Source: Nocardioides marinus (GTDB lineage Bacteria > Actinomycetota > Actinomycetes > Propionibacteriales > Nocardioidaceae). Taken from it: a stretch of DNA of 64,000 nucleotides. Location: assembly GCF_013408145.1 (NCBI RefSeq), contig NZ_JACBZI010000001.1, positions 248,001-312,000 on the forward strand, given 5' to 3'. The notes under the pieces are model-generated. The model was not told where the DNA came from. It did no database searches and saw only the letters and a program-made list of their open reading frames with translations. Positions 1-7,683 of this stretch are shown here, piece after piece; position 1 is the first letter of the stretch; each line of letters begins with the position of its first letter. The position numbers were made by a program, and so were the translations under genes.

Positions 1-951
1 GGAGGTCGAGGTGACGCCCAGGGCGCCACCGAAGGAGGCGCCGATCGCGGCACCGATGCCGGCGATCTCGTCCTCGGCCTGGAAGGTCGTGACACCGAAG
101 CCCTTGTGCTTGCTCAGCTCGTGGAGGATGTCGGAGGCCGGGGTGATGGGGTAGGTGCCGAGGAAGACCGGCAGGCCGGACTGCACGCCACCGGCGACCA
201 GGCCCCACGCGAGCGCGAGGTTGCCGGTGATGTTGCGGTAGGTCCCGGGCGCCATCGTGGCCGGCTTGACCTCGTAGCGCACCACGAAGGTCTCGGTGGT
301 CTCGCCGAAGTTCCAGCCCGCCTTGAAGGCGGTGATGTTGGCGTCGCGGATGTCGGGGACCTTCGCGAACCGCTTGGACAGGAAGCTCTCGGTGGTGTCG
401 GTGGGACGGCCGTACATCCACGACAGCAGCCCGAGGGCGAACATGTTCTTCGCACGGGCGGCGTCCTTGCGGGAGAGCCCGAACTCCTTGACCGCCTCGA
501 CCGTCATGCCGGTCAGGTCGACGGGGTGGACCCCGAAGTCGGCCAGCGGGCCGGCCGTGTCGTCGATGGAGTCGAGCGGGTTCTCGGCGTACCCGGCCTT
601 CTCGAGGTTGCGCTTGGTGAAGTCGTGGGTGTCCACGATGATCGTCGCGCCCTTGGGCAGGTCGGCCAGGTTGGCCTTGAGTGCCGCCGGGTTCATCGCC
701 ACCAGCACGTCCGGCGCGTCGCCGGGGGTGAGGATGTCGTGGTCGGCGAAGTGCACCTGGAACGACGAGACACCCGGGATCGTGCCCTGGGGGGCGCGGA
801 TCTCGGCGGGGAAGTTGGGCAGCGTCACCAGGTCGTTGCCGAACGCGGCCGACTCCTGGGTGAACCGGTCGCCGGTGAGCTGCATGCCGTCACCGGAGTC
901 GCCCGCGAACCGGATGATCACCCGGTCGAGCTGCTTGACCTGCTTGGACAC
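1..951 (-). CDS. korA: 2-oxoacid:ferredoxin oxidoreductase, alpha subunit (partial)
   Basis: This is the alpha (gamma/alpha fusion type) subunit of 2-oxoglutarate:ferredoxin oxidoreductase, which oxidatively decarboxylates 2-oxoglutarate to succinyl-CoA with ferredoxin. The first 317 codons are present and the 3' end runs off the left edge. The reading starts SKQVKQLDRVIIRFAGDSGD, has the N-terminal gamma-type segment (GDGMQLTGDRFT), and ends inside the pyrimidine-binding domain (TYPITPASDILHELS, then QAEDEIAGIGAAIGAS). The GTG at 951 was chosen because GAAGGAG sits 9 bases upstream and the reading is conserved from there. The beta subunit (korB) would be expected beyond the edge. Family assignment is confident; the exact 2-oxoacid is inferred. 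Confidence 0.88.
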   Translation of the reverse strand, partial: MSKQVKQLDRVIIRFAGDSGDGMQLTGDRFTQESAAFGNDLVTLPNFPAEIRAPQGTIPGVSSFQVHFADHDILTPGDAPDVLVAMNPAALKANLADLPKGATIIVDTHDFTKRNLEKAGYAENPLDSIDDTAGPLADFGVHPVDLTGMTVEAVKEFGLSRKDAARAKNMFALGLLSWMYGRPTDTTESFLSKRFAKVPDIRDANITAFKAGWNFGETTETFVVRYEVKPATMAPGTYRNITGNLALAWGLVAGGVQSGLPVFLGTYPITPASDILHELSKHKGFGVTTFQAEDEIAGIGAAIGASFGGALGVTSTS

Positions 952-1005
952 GGTGCGTCCACTCCTTCGTGCTGCGCGTGGGCCGCGCACTGCCGTACGT
1001 CGTAC

Positions 1006-1019
1006 GAGAACGTGTTCTA
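1006..1019. promoter_or_regulatory. KstR-like operator box upstream of korA
   Basis: On the minus strand this reads TAGAACACGTTCTC. It matches the TNNAACNNGTTNNA consensus of the KstR family (TetR regulators of sterol and lipid catabolism in actinobacteria) at all fixed positions except the last. It lies about 55 bp upstream of the korA start. A similar box sits at the F420-enzyme promoter near 25310. Binding is inferred. Confidence 0.4.
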
Positions 1020-1040
1020 GTTTCGCACGGTTTCCGTGAC

Positions 1041-1078
1041 TTGGACAGGTGTCCAGAAATGCCCGGACACCTCGCCAA
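1041..1078. promoter_or_regulatory. Inverted repeat upstream of korA
   Basis: AGGTGTCC (1047-1054) and GGACACCT (1065-1072) form a perfect 8-bp inverted repeat around a 10-base spacer, extended by TTGG (1041-1044) and CCAA (1075-1078). A smaller one, CACGG-TTT-CCGTG, lies at 1026-1038. They fall between the divergent korA and sulfate-transport genes and could be an operator or a leader hairpin. I see no gene in 952-1291, and nothing recognisable in 1079-1185. Confidence 0.35.
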
Positions 1079-1185
1079 CTGTAGTCGCGCGGTGGTGGGC
1101 GGCCGGCCGCGTATCACCCGTCGTCGGTCCGCGCGGTGCCGGTCGGCGGGCCGGGGAGATCCGGGTCACGTCGTCGGCGCGCCGC

Positions 1186-1276
1186 TTGACGCCGAAAGCA
1201 AGTAAATGCACTAATTCACTCGACATTGACGGGAATGGCCCGTCATCCCCCCATCGGGGCCCGCCGAGTGCGGGCC
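1186..1276 (+). promoter_or_regulatory. Promoter and structured leader of the sulfate transport operon
   Basis: TTGACG (1186-1191) is followed 18 bases later by ACTAAT in an AT-rich patch, a weak but plausible sigma-70-type promoter. Two hairpins follow in the presumed leader: TGACGGG-aatgg-CCCGTCA (1227-1245) and GGCCCGC-cgagt-GCGGGCC (1258-1276). The leader could be regulatory. I do not recognise a known riboswitch. Confidence 0.35.
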
Positions 1277-1291
1277 GGAGAACGAGTGACC

Positions 1292-2356
1292 ATGACCAGG
1301 ACCCTTCCCCGCCGCGTCGCCCTGAGCGGCCTGCTCCCGATCTCCCTGCTGCTCGCCGCCTGCTCGGCCAGCGGCACCGGTGCCACGACCGAGGGGGTGG
1401 ACCCGATCGCGGTCAACGCCTTCTCGGTGATGGAGGCGGCCAACGTCCCGGTGTTCGAGGACTTCGCCGCCACCGAGGCCGCGGGCGACCTCGCCGCGTC
1501 CGACTTCGTGACCTCCTACGGCGCGTCGGGGGACCAGAGCCGGGCCGTCGTGGCCGGCGCCGACGCCGACGTCGTGCACTACTCGCTGGAGACCGACATC
1601 ACCCGGTTGGTCGACGAGGGCCTGGTGGCCGAGGACTGGCGCGAGACCCCGACCCGCGGGATCGCGACGTCCTCGGTCGTGGTCTTCGTGGTCCGCGAGG
1701 GCAACCCGTTGGGCATCGAGACCTGGGACGACCTCGTCGAGAAGGACGCCGAGATCATCACACCGAACCCCGGCTCCTCCGGCTCGGCGCGGTGGAACAT
1801 CCTCGCCGCCTGGGCGCACGTCGTGGGCAACGGCGGGGACGAGGACGAGGCGAGGGGCTTCCTGGCCGACCTGCTGGACCACACCATCGCCCTGCCCGCC
1901 TCGGGCCGTGAGGCCACGACCGCCTTCACCGACGGCAGCGGCGACGTGCTGCTGTCCTACGAGAACGAGGCGATCCTGGCCAGGCAGAACGGGGCCGAGG
2001 TCGACTACGTCGTCCCGCCGGACACGCTGCTCATCGAGAACCCGGCGGCGGTCACGACGTCGGCGGACGAGACGGCCCGGGCGTTCCTGGAGTTCATGAC
2101 CTCCGCCCAGGCGCAGGCCGACTACGCCGCCTCCGGCTTCCGGCCGGTCGTCGACGGCGTGGACGTCCCGGACGTCGAGGGGGCCAACGACCCGGCCGAC
2201 CCGTTCCCGGCGCCGGAGCAGCTGTTCACCATCGACGACCTGTTCGGGGGCTGGGGACGCGCGGCCGGCGAGTTCTTCGGTGACGGCGAGGACGGCAACC
2301 CGCTGGGCATCGTGACCGAGATCCAGCAGCGGACCGGCAAGGTCGGCGACGAGTGA
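1292..2356 (+). CDS. sbp: Sulfate ABC transporter, substrate-binding lipoprotein
   Basis: Extracytoplasmic sulfate (or thiosulfate) receptor of the CysTWA importer, 354 aa, of the Sbp/CysP family. The N-terminus has Arg residues, a hydrophobic stretch and a lipobox (LLLAAC), so the mature protein is a lipid-anchored lipoprotein. Family hallmarks include the S-YGASGDQSRAV segment, VVHYSLETDI, and PNPGSSGSARWN in the anion-binding region. The ATG at 1292 was preferred over upstream in-frame starts because it places the signal peptide at the N-terminus. The stop overlaps the next start by 4 bases (GTGA), so translation with cysT is coupled. Confidence 0.9.
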   Translation: MTRTLPRRVALSGLLPISLLLAACSASGTGATTEGVDPIAVNAFSVMEAANVPVFEDFAATEAAGDLAASDFVTSYGASGDQSRAVVAGADADVVHYSLETDITRLVDEGLVAEDWRETPTRGIATSSVVVFVVREGNPLGIETWDDLVEKDAEIITPNPGSSGSARWNILAAWAHVVGNGGDEDEARGFLADLLDHTIALPASGREATTAFTDGSGDVLLSYENEAILARQNGAEVDYVVPPDTLLIENPAAVTTSADETARAFLEFMTSAQAQADYAASGFRPVVDGVDVPDVEGANDPADPFPAPEQLFTIDDLFGGWGRAAGEFFGDGEDGNPLGIVTEIQQRTGKVGDE

Positions 2357-3228
2357 GCACCCTCCTGACCCCCGAGGCCCCTCCGGGGCCGGTGGGGCGG
2401 CCGCCCGGCACCCGCGGCCGCCCCGCCCGGCGGACCCCTCGCTCCACGCTGACCCCGGGGGCCGGCCTCGGCCTGGGCATCGCGGTGGCGTGGTTCTCGG
2501 TGCTGGTCATGCTGCCCCTCGCCGTGGTCGTGGCCACGGCGGGGGAGGGAGGATGGTCGCGCTACTGGTCGGTCCTCAGCGACCAGCAGACGTGGTCGGC
2601 GCTGACCCTGACCGTCGGCCAGGCGTTGCTGGTCACGGGTCTCAACGTCGTCATGGGCACCGTCATCGCGTGGGTGCTCGTGCGCGACGACTTCTGGGGC
2701 AAGCGGGTCCTCGACGTCATCATCGACGTCCCGTTCGCCCTGCCCACCATCGTCGCGGGTCTGGTGCTGCTCTCGCTGTACGGGCCGAACAGCCCCATCG
2801 GGGTGCACTGGGCCTTCACCCGGTGGGCGGTCTTCCTGGCGCTGGCGTTCGTCACCCTGCCCTTCGTCGTCCGGACGGTGCAGCCGGTGCTCGAGGAGCT
2901 CGACCCCGACGCCGAGGAGGCGGCCGCCTCCCTGGGGGCCGGTCGGCTGTCCACGGTGCGCCGGATCCTGCTGCCGGCCCTGCTCCCGGCCGTCACCGCC
3001 GGCGCGGCGCTGTCCTTCGCCCGGGCGATCTCGGAGTACGGCTCCCTGGTGCTGCTCAGCGGCAACCGTCCGTACCAGACCGAGGTGGTGTCGGTGCGCG
3101 TGCTGACCTTCATCGAGAACGGCAACACCGCCTCGGCGGCGGCGCTCGCGTCGATCATGCTCGTCGTCGCGCTGGTCGTCATCGTGGCGCTCGACGTCCT
3201 CCAGCGGCGGGTGAGCCGCCGTGGTTGA
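2353..3228 (+). CDS. cysT: Sulfate ABC transporter permease CysT
   Basis: First inner-membrane permease subunit of the sulfate importer, 291 aa. After a Pro/Arg-rich cytoplasmic N-terminus there are several hydrophobic segments. The EAAASLGAGRLSTVRRILLP stretch is the EAA loop that contacts the ATPase, and ISEYGSLVLLSGN is typical of CysT. It starts at a GTG overlapping the sbp stop and ends overlapping the cysW start by 8 bases. Sulfate versus molybdate specificity is supported by the sbp-type receptor and the paired second permease. Confidence 0.92.
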   Translation: MSTLLTPEAPPGPVGRPPGTRGRPARRTPRSTLTPGAGLGLGIAVAWFSVLVMLPLAVVVATAGEGGWSRYWSVLSDQQTWSALTLTVGQALLVTGLNVVMGTVIAWVLVRDDFWGKRVLDVIIDVPFALPTIVAGLVLLSLYGPNSPIGVHWAFTRWAVFLALAFVTLPFVVRTVQPVLEELDPDAEEAAASLGAGRLSTVRRILLPALLPAVTAGAALSFARAISEYGSLVLLSGNRPYQTEVVSVRVLTFIENGNTASAAALASIMLVVALVVIVALDVLQRRVSRRG

Positions 3229-4030
3229 GGCGTCGACGCCGGTGCGCTGGGCCATGCGCCTGCTGGCCGTGGGCTGGGTAGGCATGCTGGTCGCCTGGCC
3301 GGTCGGCCTGCTGGTGCGGCGGACCTTCGGCGGCGGTCCCGGCCCGCTCGTGGACGCCCTCACCGACCCGCACGTGCAGTACGCGCTGCGCCTGACCGCG
3401 ATGGTCGCCGGCTGGGCGGTGGTCATCAACCTCGTGTTCGGGGTGACGATCGCCCTGCTCCTGGTGCGCTACGAGTTCCCCGGCAAGCGGGTGCTCTCCG
3501 CCTTGATCGACGTCCCGCTCTCGGTGTCCCCGGTCGTGGTCGGCCTGGCCCTGCTGCTGACCTACAACGGGCGCGACGGGGTCGTCGGACCCACCGTGGA
3601 GGCGGCCGGTCTGCGGCTGGTCTTCGACCTGCCCGCCATGGTGATGGCGACCTGCTTCGTGGCGCTGCCCCTGGTGATCCGCGAGGTGGTCCCGGTGCTG
3701 CACGAGATCGGTGACGACCAGGAGCAGGCCGCCCGCAGCCTGGGCGCCAACGCCTGTCAGACCTTCTGGCGGATCACCCTGCCGAGCATCCGGTGGGCCG
3801 TGGTCTACGGCGTCGTCCTGAGCCTGGCCAGGTCGGTGGGCGAGTTCGGCGCGGTCAAGATCGTGTCCGGCAACATCACCGGCCGCACCCAGACGGCCAC
3901 GCTCGTGGTCGAGCAGCAGTACCAGAACTTCGCCCAGGACACGGCGTACGCCGTCTCCTTCCTGCTGATCCTCGTGTCCGTCTCCTGCCTGGTGGTCGTC
4001 GCGCTCCTGCGTCCGGCCCGGGCGCACTGA
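3221..4030 (+). CDS. cysW: Sulfate ABC transporter permease CysW
   Basis: Second permease subunit of the sulfate importer, 269 aa, pairing with CysT. The EAA loop reads EQAARSLGANACQTFWRITL, followed by SLARSVGEFGAVKIVSGN, a CysW signature. The GTG start lies inside the end of cysT, so it is translationally coupled. A 33-base gap with AGAGGT before the next ATG separates it from cysA. Confidence 0.92.
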   Translation: MVEASTPVRWAMRLLAVGWVGMLVAWPVGLLVRRTFGGGPGPLVDALTDPHVQYALRLTAMVAGWAVVINLVFGVTIALLLVRYEFPGKRVLSALIDVPLSVSPVVVGLALLLTYNGRDGVVGPTVEAAGLRLVFDLPAMVMATCFVALPLVIREVVPVLHEIGDDQEQAARSLGANACQTFWRITLPSIRWAVVYGVVLSLARSVGEFGAVKIVSGNITGRTQTATLVVEQQYQNFAQDTAYAVSFLLILVSVSCLVVVALLRPARAH

Positions 4031-4063
4031 CCGACGCGGTCCCACCACCCCGAGAGGTATCCC

Positions 4064-5059
4064 ATGAGCATCGACGTCCGTGGCGTCTCCAAGCGGTTCG
4101 GCGACTTCGTCGCCCTCGACGACGTGTCCGTCTCCATCCCCTCCGGCGGGCTGACGGCCCTCCTGGGGCCGTCCGGAGGGGGCAAGTCGACTCTGCTGCG
4201 CGTCATCGCCGGCCTCGAGAGCGCCGACTCCGGGTCGGTGCACATCGAGGGCGTCGAGGCGACCCGGCTGCCACCCCAGAAGCGCAACGTCGGCTTCGTC
4301 TTCCAGCACTACGCGGTGTTCAAGCACATGACCGTGGCCAGGAACGTGGCCTTCGGGCTCGAGATCCGCAAGCGGCCCAGGGCCGAGGTGGCCGCACGGG
4401 TGCAGGAGCTGCTCGAGCTCGTGCACCTCTCCCAGTTCGGGCACCGGCTGCCCTCCCAGCTCTCCGGGGGGCAGCGGCAGCGGATGGCGCTGGCCAGGGC
4501 CCTCGCGGTCGAGCCGACGGTGCTGCTGCTCGACGAGCCCTTCGGCGCGCTCGACGCGAAGGTCCGCAAGGAGCTGCGCGACTGGCTGCGCCGACTGCAC
4601 GACGAGGTGCACGTGACGACCGTCTTCGTCACCCACGACCAGGAGGAGGCCCTGGAGGTCGCCGACGAGATCGTCGTGGTGAACCAGGGCCGCGTGGAGC
4701 AGGTCGGCACCCCGGACCAGCTCTACGACGAGCCGGCCAACGACTTCGTCATGGGTTTCCTGGGTGAGGTCACCACGCTGGGCGGGCTCGTGCTGCGGCC
4801 GCACGACATCGAGGTCGACCGCGGTCCCGGTCGCGCGGGCGCGCACGAGGCCGTGGTCACCCGCGTCCTCCGGGTGGGCTTCGAGGTGCGGGTCAGCGCG
4901 GAGACCGTCGGAGGCGAGCGCGTCACGGTCCTGATGACGCGCACGCACGCTCGTGCCCTGGAGGTCGGGGAGGGTGCGACGCTGTGGCTGACCCCGGCGG
5001 TGGGGGCGGCCACGGTGCCGTCCATGCCGGTGCGCCTGGGGGCGGGCGTGCCGGCCTGA
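4064..5059 (+). CDS. cysA: Sulfate ABC transporter ATP-binding protein CysA
   Basis: ATPase of the sulfate importer, 331 aa. Walker A is GPSGGGKST (residues 35-43), the ABC signature is LSGGQRQR, Walker B is VLLLDEP, and the switch is VTHDQEEA. The C-terminal roughly 90 residues (from [16 protein letters not shown]) form the TOBE-like regulatory domain of CysA/MalK-type ATPases. It is the last gene of sbp-cysTWA. No sulfate-reduction genes are adjacent, so assimilation must be encoded elsewhere. Confidence 0.92.
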   Translation: MSIDVRGVSKRFGDFVALDDVSVSIPSGGLTALLGPSGGGKSTLLRVIAGLESADSGSVHIEGVEATRLPPQKRNVGFVFQHYAVFKHMTVARNVAFGLEIRKRPRAEVAARVQELLELVHLSQFGHRLPSQLSGGQRQRMALARALAVEPTVLLLDEPFGALDAKVRKELRDWLRRLHDEVHVTTVFVTHDQEEALEVADEIVVVNQGRVEQVGTPDQLYDEPANDFVMGFLGEVTTLGGLVLRPHDIEVDRGPGRAGAHEAVVTRVLRVGFEVRVSAETVGGERVTVLMTRTHARALEVGEGATLWLTPAVGAATVPSMPVRLGAGVPA

Positions 5060-5077
5060 GGGCGGCGGCACGGGAGC

Positions 5078-5569
5078 TCAGCGGTAGTTGGTGAACTGCA
5101 CCGCGAAGTCGTAGTCCTGCTCCTTGACCAGGCGCTGCACGGCCTGCAGGTCGTCGCGCTTCTTGGAGGAGACCCGCAGCTCGTCGCCCTGGACCTGCGC
5201 CTTGACGCCCTTGGGGCCCTCGTCGCGGATCAGCTTGCCGATCTTCTTCGCGTCCTCGGTGGTGATGCCCTCCTTCAGCGTGATGTCGATCTTCGACTGC
5301 TGACCGGACTGGCGGACCTCGGAGGCGTCGAGCACCTTCAACGACACGTTGCGCTTGACCAGCTTGTCCTTGAAGACGTCGAGCACCGCGCTGGCGCGGT
5401 CGTCGGCCGAGGCGGTGATCTCGATCGCCTTCTCGCCCTTCCACTCGATAGTGGCGCCGGTGCCCTTGAAGTCGAAGCGGGTCGCCACCTCGCGGGCCGC
5501 CTGGCCCAGCGCGTTGTCGACCTCCTGGCGGTCGAGCTTGCTGACGATGTCGAAGGACGAGTCGGCCAC
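5078..5569 (-). CDS. yajQ: YajQ family nucleotide-binding protein
   Basis: 163-aa protein of the YajQ/DUF520 family; members bind nucleotides, and one Xanthomonas homologue binds cyclic di-GMP. It begins [20 protein letters not shown] and shows the diagnostic TRFDFKGT and [27 protein letters not shown]. The GTG at 5569 is preceded by AGGAG. It converges with cysA, only 18 bases separating the two stops. The cellular role in actinobacteria is not established. Confidence 0.95.
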   Translation of the reverse strand: MADSSFDIVSKLDRQEVDNALGQAAREVATRFDFKGTGATIEWKGEKAIEITASADDRASAVLDVFKDKLVKRNVSLKVLDASEVRQSGQQSKIDITLKEGITTEDAKKIGKLIRDEGPKGVKAQVQGDELRVSSKKRDDLQAVQRLVKEQDYDFAVQFTNYR

Positions 5570-5627
5570 GATGTCTCCTGGAGTGCTGGTGGTTCGTACG
5601 GCGTCGTGCCCGTCGGGCCGCGCGGAA

Positions 5628-5658
5628 TTGAGTCGGCCCCGGGGGGCTGCGCTATTGT
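5628..5658 (+). promoter_or_regulatory. Putative tRNA-Tyr promoter
   Basis: TTGAGT (5628-5633) and TATTGT (5653-5658) are separated by 19 bases, about 46 bases upstream of the mature tRNA-Tyr. The -10 is good; the spacing is longer than ideal. Confidence 0.45.
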
Positions 5659-5704
5659 TTCCTCCCGTTGCCGCGGGACCAAACGGCCCCCGTGCGTGAC
5701 ACCC

Positions 5705-5786
5705 GGCAGGTTGCCCGAGCGGCCAATGGGAGCGGACTGTAAATCCGTCGGCTTTGCCTTCGAAGGTTCGAATCCTTCACCTGCCA
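5705..5786 (+). tRNA. tRNA-Tyr (anticodon GTA)
   Basis: An 82-nt class II tRNA with a long variable arm, as expected for bacterial tRNA-Tyr. GGCAGGT (5705-5711) pairs with ACCTGCC (5779-5785), followed by discriminator A. The anticodon loop reads CTGTAAA with GTA as anticodon, and the T-loop is GGTTCGAATCC. CCA is not encoded. Confidence 0.95.
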
Positions 5787-5787
5787 C

Positions 5788-5820
5788 TGACGCCCCGAGT
5801 CGCCCGCGACCGGGGCGTCA
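5788..5820 (+). terminator. Hairpin terminator after tRNA-Tyr
   Basis: TGACGCCCC (5788-5796) pairs with GGGGCGTCA (5812-5820) around a 15-base loop, immediately after the tRNA. There is no T-run, as is usual for actinobacterial terminators. Confidence 0.6.
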
Positions 5821-5872
5821 GAGCATTTCGGGGCGCTGTCGCACCGAGGGCCGCGGGACCTAGGCTCCGCCC

Positions 5873-7039
5873 ATGGGCGCCCACCACCCCCGACACTCCA
5901 GTGCCGAGGACTCCTCCGGCCTGCACCGGCTCGCGCTGCTGGTCATCGCGCCCCTGGCGGTCATCACCCTCGTGGCGATGCTCTGGCTGTGGCCGGACCC
6001 GCTGCCCGAGCCCGAGGGGCAGAGCCGGCTGCCGGAGGTGACGGGCACGGTCACCGGTGTGGACCGGGTCGAGTGCGAGGAGGAGCTGCCCGACGAGGTC
6101 AACGGCTGCGGGACGGCGTACGTCGCCCTCGACGACGCGTTCCTGACCGGTGACCTCGCCCGCGGCGGTGACCTCGAGGTGCCGCTGCCCAACGGGCCCG
6201 GTGCGCCGGAGGTCTCCGAGGGCGACGGGGTGGTCCTGATCAGCACCGAGACCCCGGACGGGACGACCTGGGCGGTCGTCGACCACCAGCGCGGCTCGCA
6301 GCTGTGGATGCTGGCGCTGGCGTTCGTCGTGGCGCTGATCGCGTTCGGCCGGCTGCGCGGGGTGACGGCGCTGGTCGGCCTCGGGGTGACCTTCCTGGTG
6401 CTGGTGCTCTTCGTGGTGCCGGCGATCCTGGGCGGCGACCCGCCGCTGCTGATCGCCATCGTCGGGTCCGCGGCCGTCGCGCTCACCGTCCTCTACCTCA
6501 CCCACGGCTTCACCCCGTCGACCTCGGTGGCGGTCCTGGGCACGCTGTCGGCCCTGGCGCTGACCGGCCTGCTCTCGGCACTGGCGGTGTCGACCATGCA
6601 CCTGACCGGGTTCACCGACGACCTCTCGGCGGCCCTCGGGCAGACCTACGCGGTCAACATGGAGGGCCTGCTGCTGGCGGGGATCGTGATCGGCTCGCTG
6701 GGCGTGCTCGACGACGTCACGGTCACGCAGGCCGCCACGGTGGCCGAGCTGTCGCGCGCCAACCCGGAGTACCGCGGGCGCAACCTCTACCGCGCCGGCT
6801 CCCGCGTCGGGCGCTCGCACATCGCGTCGGTGGTCAACACGATCGTGCTGGCCTACGCCGGCTCCTCGTTGCCCCTGCTGATCCTGATCATCGCCAACAG
6901 CGACGGGCTCGGGAACGTCCTGACCGACCAGATCGTCGCCCAGGAGATCGTGCGCAGCCTCGTGGCGACCATCGGGCTGGTCGCCGCCGTGCCGGTGACC
7001 ACCGCCCTGGCGGCGTTGGTGGCCCGCGGGCGCTGGTGA
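5873..7039 (+). CDS. YibE/F family multi-pass membrane protein
   Basis: 388-aa integral membrane protein of the YibE/F family, whose function is unknown. An N-terminal transmembrane segment (LLVIAPLAVITLVAMLWLW) is followed by an extracytoplasmic beta-rich region (about residues 45-140) and then about seven hydrophobic helices. The family-typical ANPEYRGRNLYRAGSRVGRSHIASVVNTIVLAYAGSSLP region is clear, the stretch NMEGLLLAGIVIGSLGVLDDV precedes it. TAGGCT lies 6 bases upstream of the ATG with no ribosome-binding site, so the mRNA is probably leaderless. Confidence 0.9.
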   Translation: MGAHHPRHSSAEDSSGLHRLALLVIAPLAVITLVAMLWLWPDPLPEPEGQSRLPEVTGTVTGVDRVECEEELPDEVNGCGTAYVALDDAFLTGDLARGGDLEVPLPNGPGAPEVSEGDGVVLISTETPDGTTWAVVDHQRGSQLWMLALAFVVALIAFGRLRGVTALVGLGVTFLVLVLFVVPAILGGDPPLLIAIVGSAAVALTVLYLTHGFTPSTSVAVLGTLSALALTGLLSALAVSTMHLTGFTDDLSAALGQTYAVNMEGLLLAGIVIGSLGVLDDVTVTQAATVAELSRANPEYRGRNLYRAGSRVGRSHIASVVNTIVLAYAGSSLPLLILIIANSDGLGNVLTDQIVAQEIVRSLVATIGLVAAVPVTTALAALVARGRW

Positions 7040-7109
7040 GCGGTCGGTGGTGAGCGGTCGGTGAGGTCGGCCGACTGAGTCGTCCGGTGGGTTGTCCGGT
7101 GGGTTGTCC
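7035..7109. repeat. Two short tandem duplications
   Basis: GGTGAGCGGTCGGT occurs twice head to tail (7035-7048, 7049-7062), the first copy containing the YibE/F stop codon. Shortly after, GGTGGGTTGTCC occurs twice (7086-7097, 7098-7109). They look like slippage products in the gap between convergent genes. Confidence 0.7.
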
Positions 7110-7121
7110 GGCGGGGCCGAG

Positions 7122-7532
7122 TCAGGCCCGACCGGTCGCGTCGGCCAGGTCGGCCGACGTGGTCCCGACGTCAGGGCCCTCCTCCGCGGCCAGGAGTCGA
7201 GCCGCGAGGTCGGTGCCCCGGGAGGACAGCGCCAGCACCGCGCGGCGGCGATCGGCCGGGTCGATGCGACGTACGACGAGTGCCAGCTCGACCAGACGGT
7301 CGACGTGCCGCGTCAGGCTGGCGGCGGCCACGACCGCGGAGGCGGCCAGGCTGGTCATCGTGATGCCGGGGTGGTCGTCGACCACGGCGAGGATCCGCCA
7401 GTGCTCGGGCAGCAGCCCGTGCTCGTCGAGCAGCGGCTTGACCCGGTCCCGCAGCTCGGCCTCCTCCTGTCGCAGCCGCACCAGCCGGCTGCGGGAGAGG
7501 ACCGGGCCCTCTCCTTCTGCGTGCTCACCCAC
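7122..7532 (-). CDS. MarR family transcriptional regulator
   Basis: 136-aa winged-helix regulator. LLPEHWRILAVVDDHPGITM-TSLAASAVVAAASLTRHVDRL is the helix-turn-helix, and VVRRIDPADRRRAVLALSSRG is the wing with the family's DxRxR motif. The GTG at 7532 is the first start after an in-frame TAG. It is divergent from the UrtA-like gene at 7684, so that gene is its most likely target. The ligand is unknown. Confidence 0.88.
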   Translation of the reverse strand: MGEHAEGEGPVLSRSRLVRLRQEEAELRDRVKPLLDEHGLLPEHWRILAVVDDHPGITMTSLAASAVVAAASLTRHVDRLVELALVVRRIDPADRRRAVLALSSRGTDLAARLLAAEEGPDVGTTSADLADATGRA

Positions 7533-7584
7533 GGCGCGCCCCTACGGTGGTGTCCGTCACGTCGGCCGCCGTCCGACGGCCCAT
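7525..7584 (-). CDS. Possible 19-codon leader peptide upstream of marR
   Basis: An ATG at 7584 opens a 19-codon frame whose TGA overlaps the first codons of the MarR gene. TACGAT lies 7 bases upstream of this ATG, the same -10-to-start distance seen at the leaderless genes in this window. If translated, it could couple translation to marR or attenuate it. It may equally be chance; there is no conservation evidence. Confidence 0.25.
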   Translation of the reverse strand: MGRRTAADVTDTTVGARRG

Positions 7585-7683
7585 CGGACCTATCGTAGGT
7601 GGCGGCCGGTCACCCGGCCGGTGTTCAGGTCCTCTCGACGACGCGAGGACGGACGTCTCGTCCAGTCCGCTCCGGAGGTCCAC

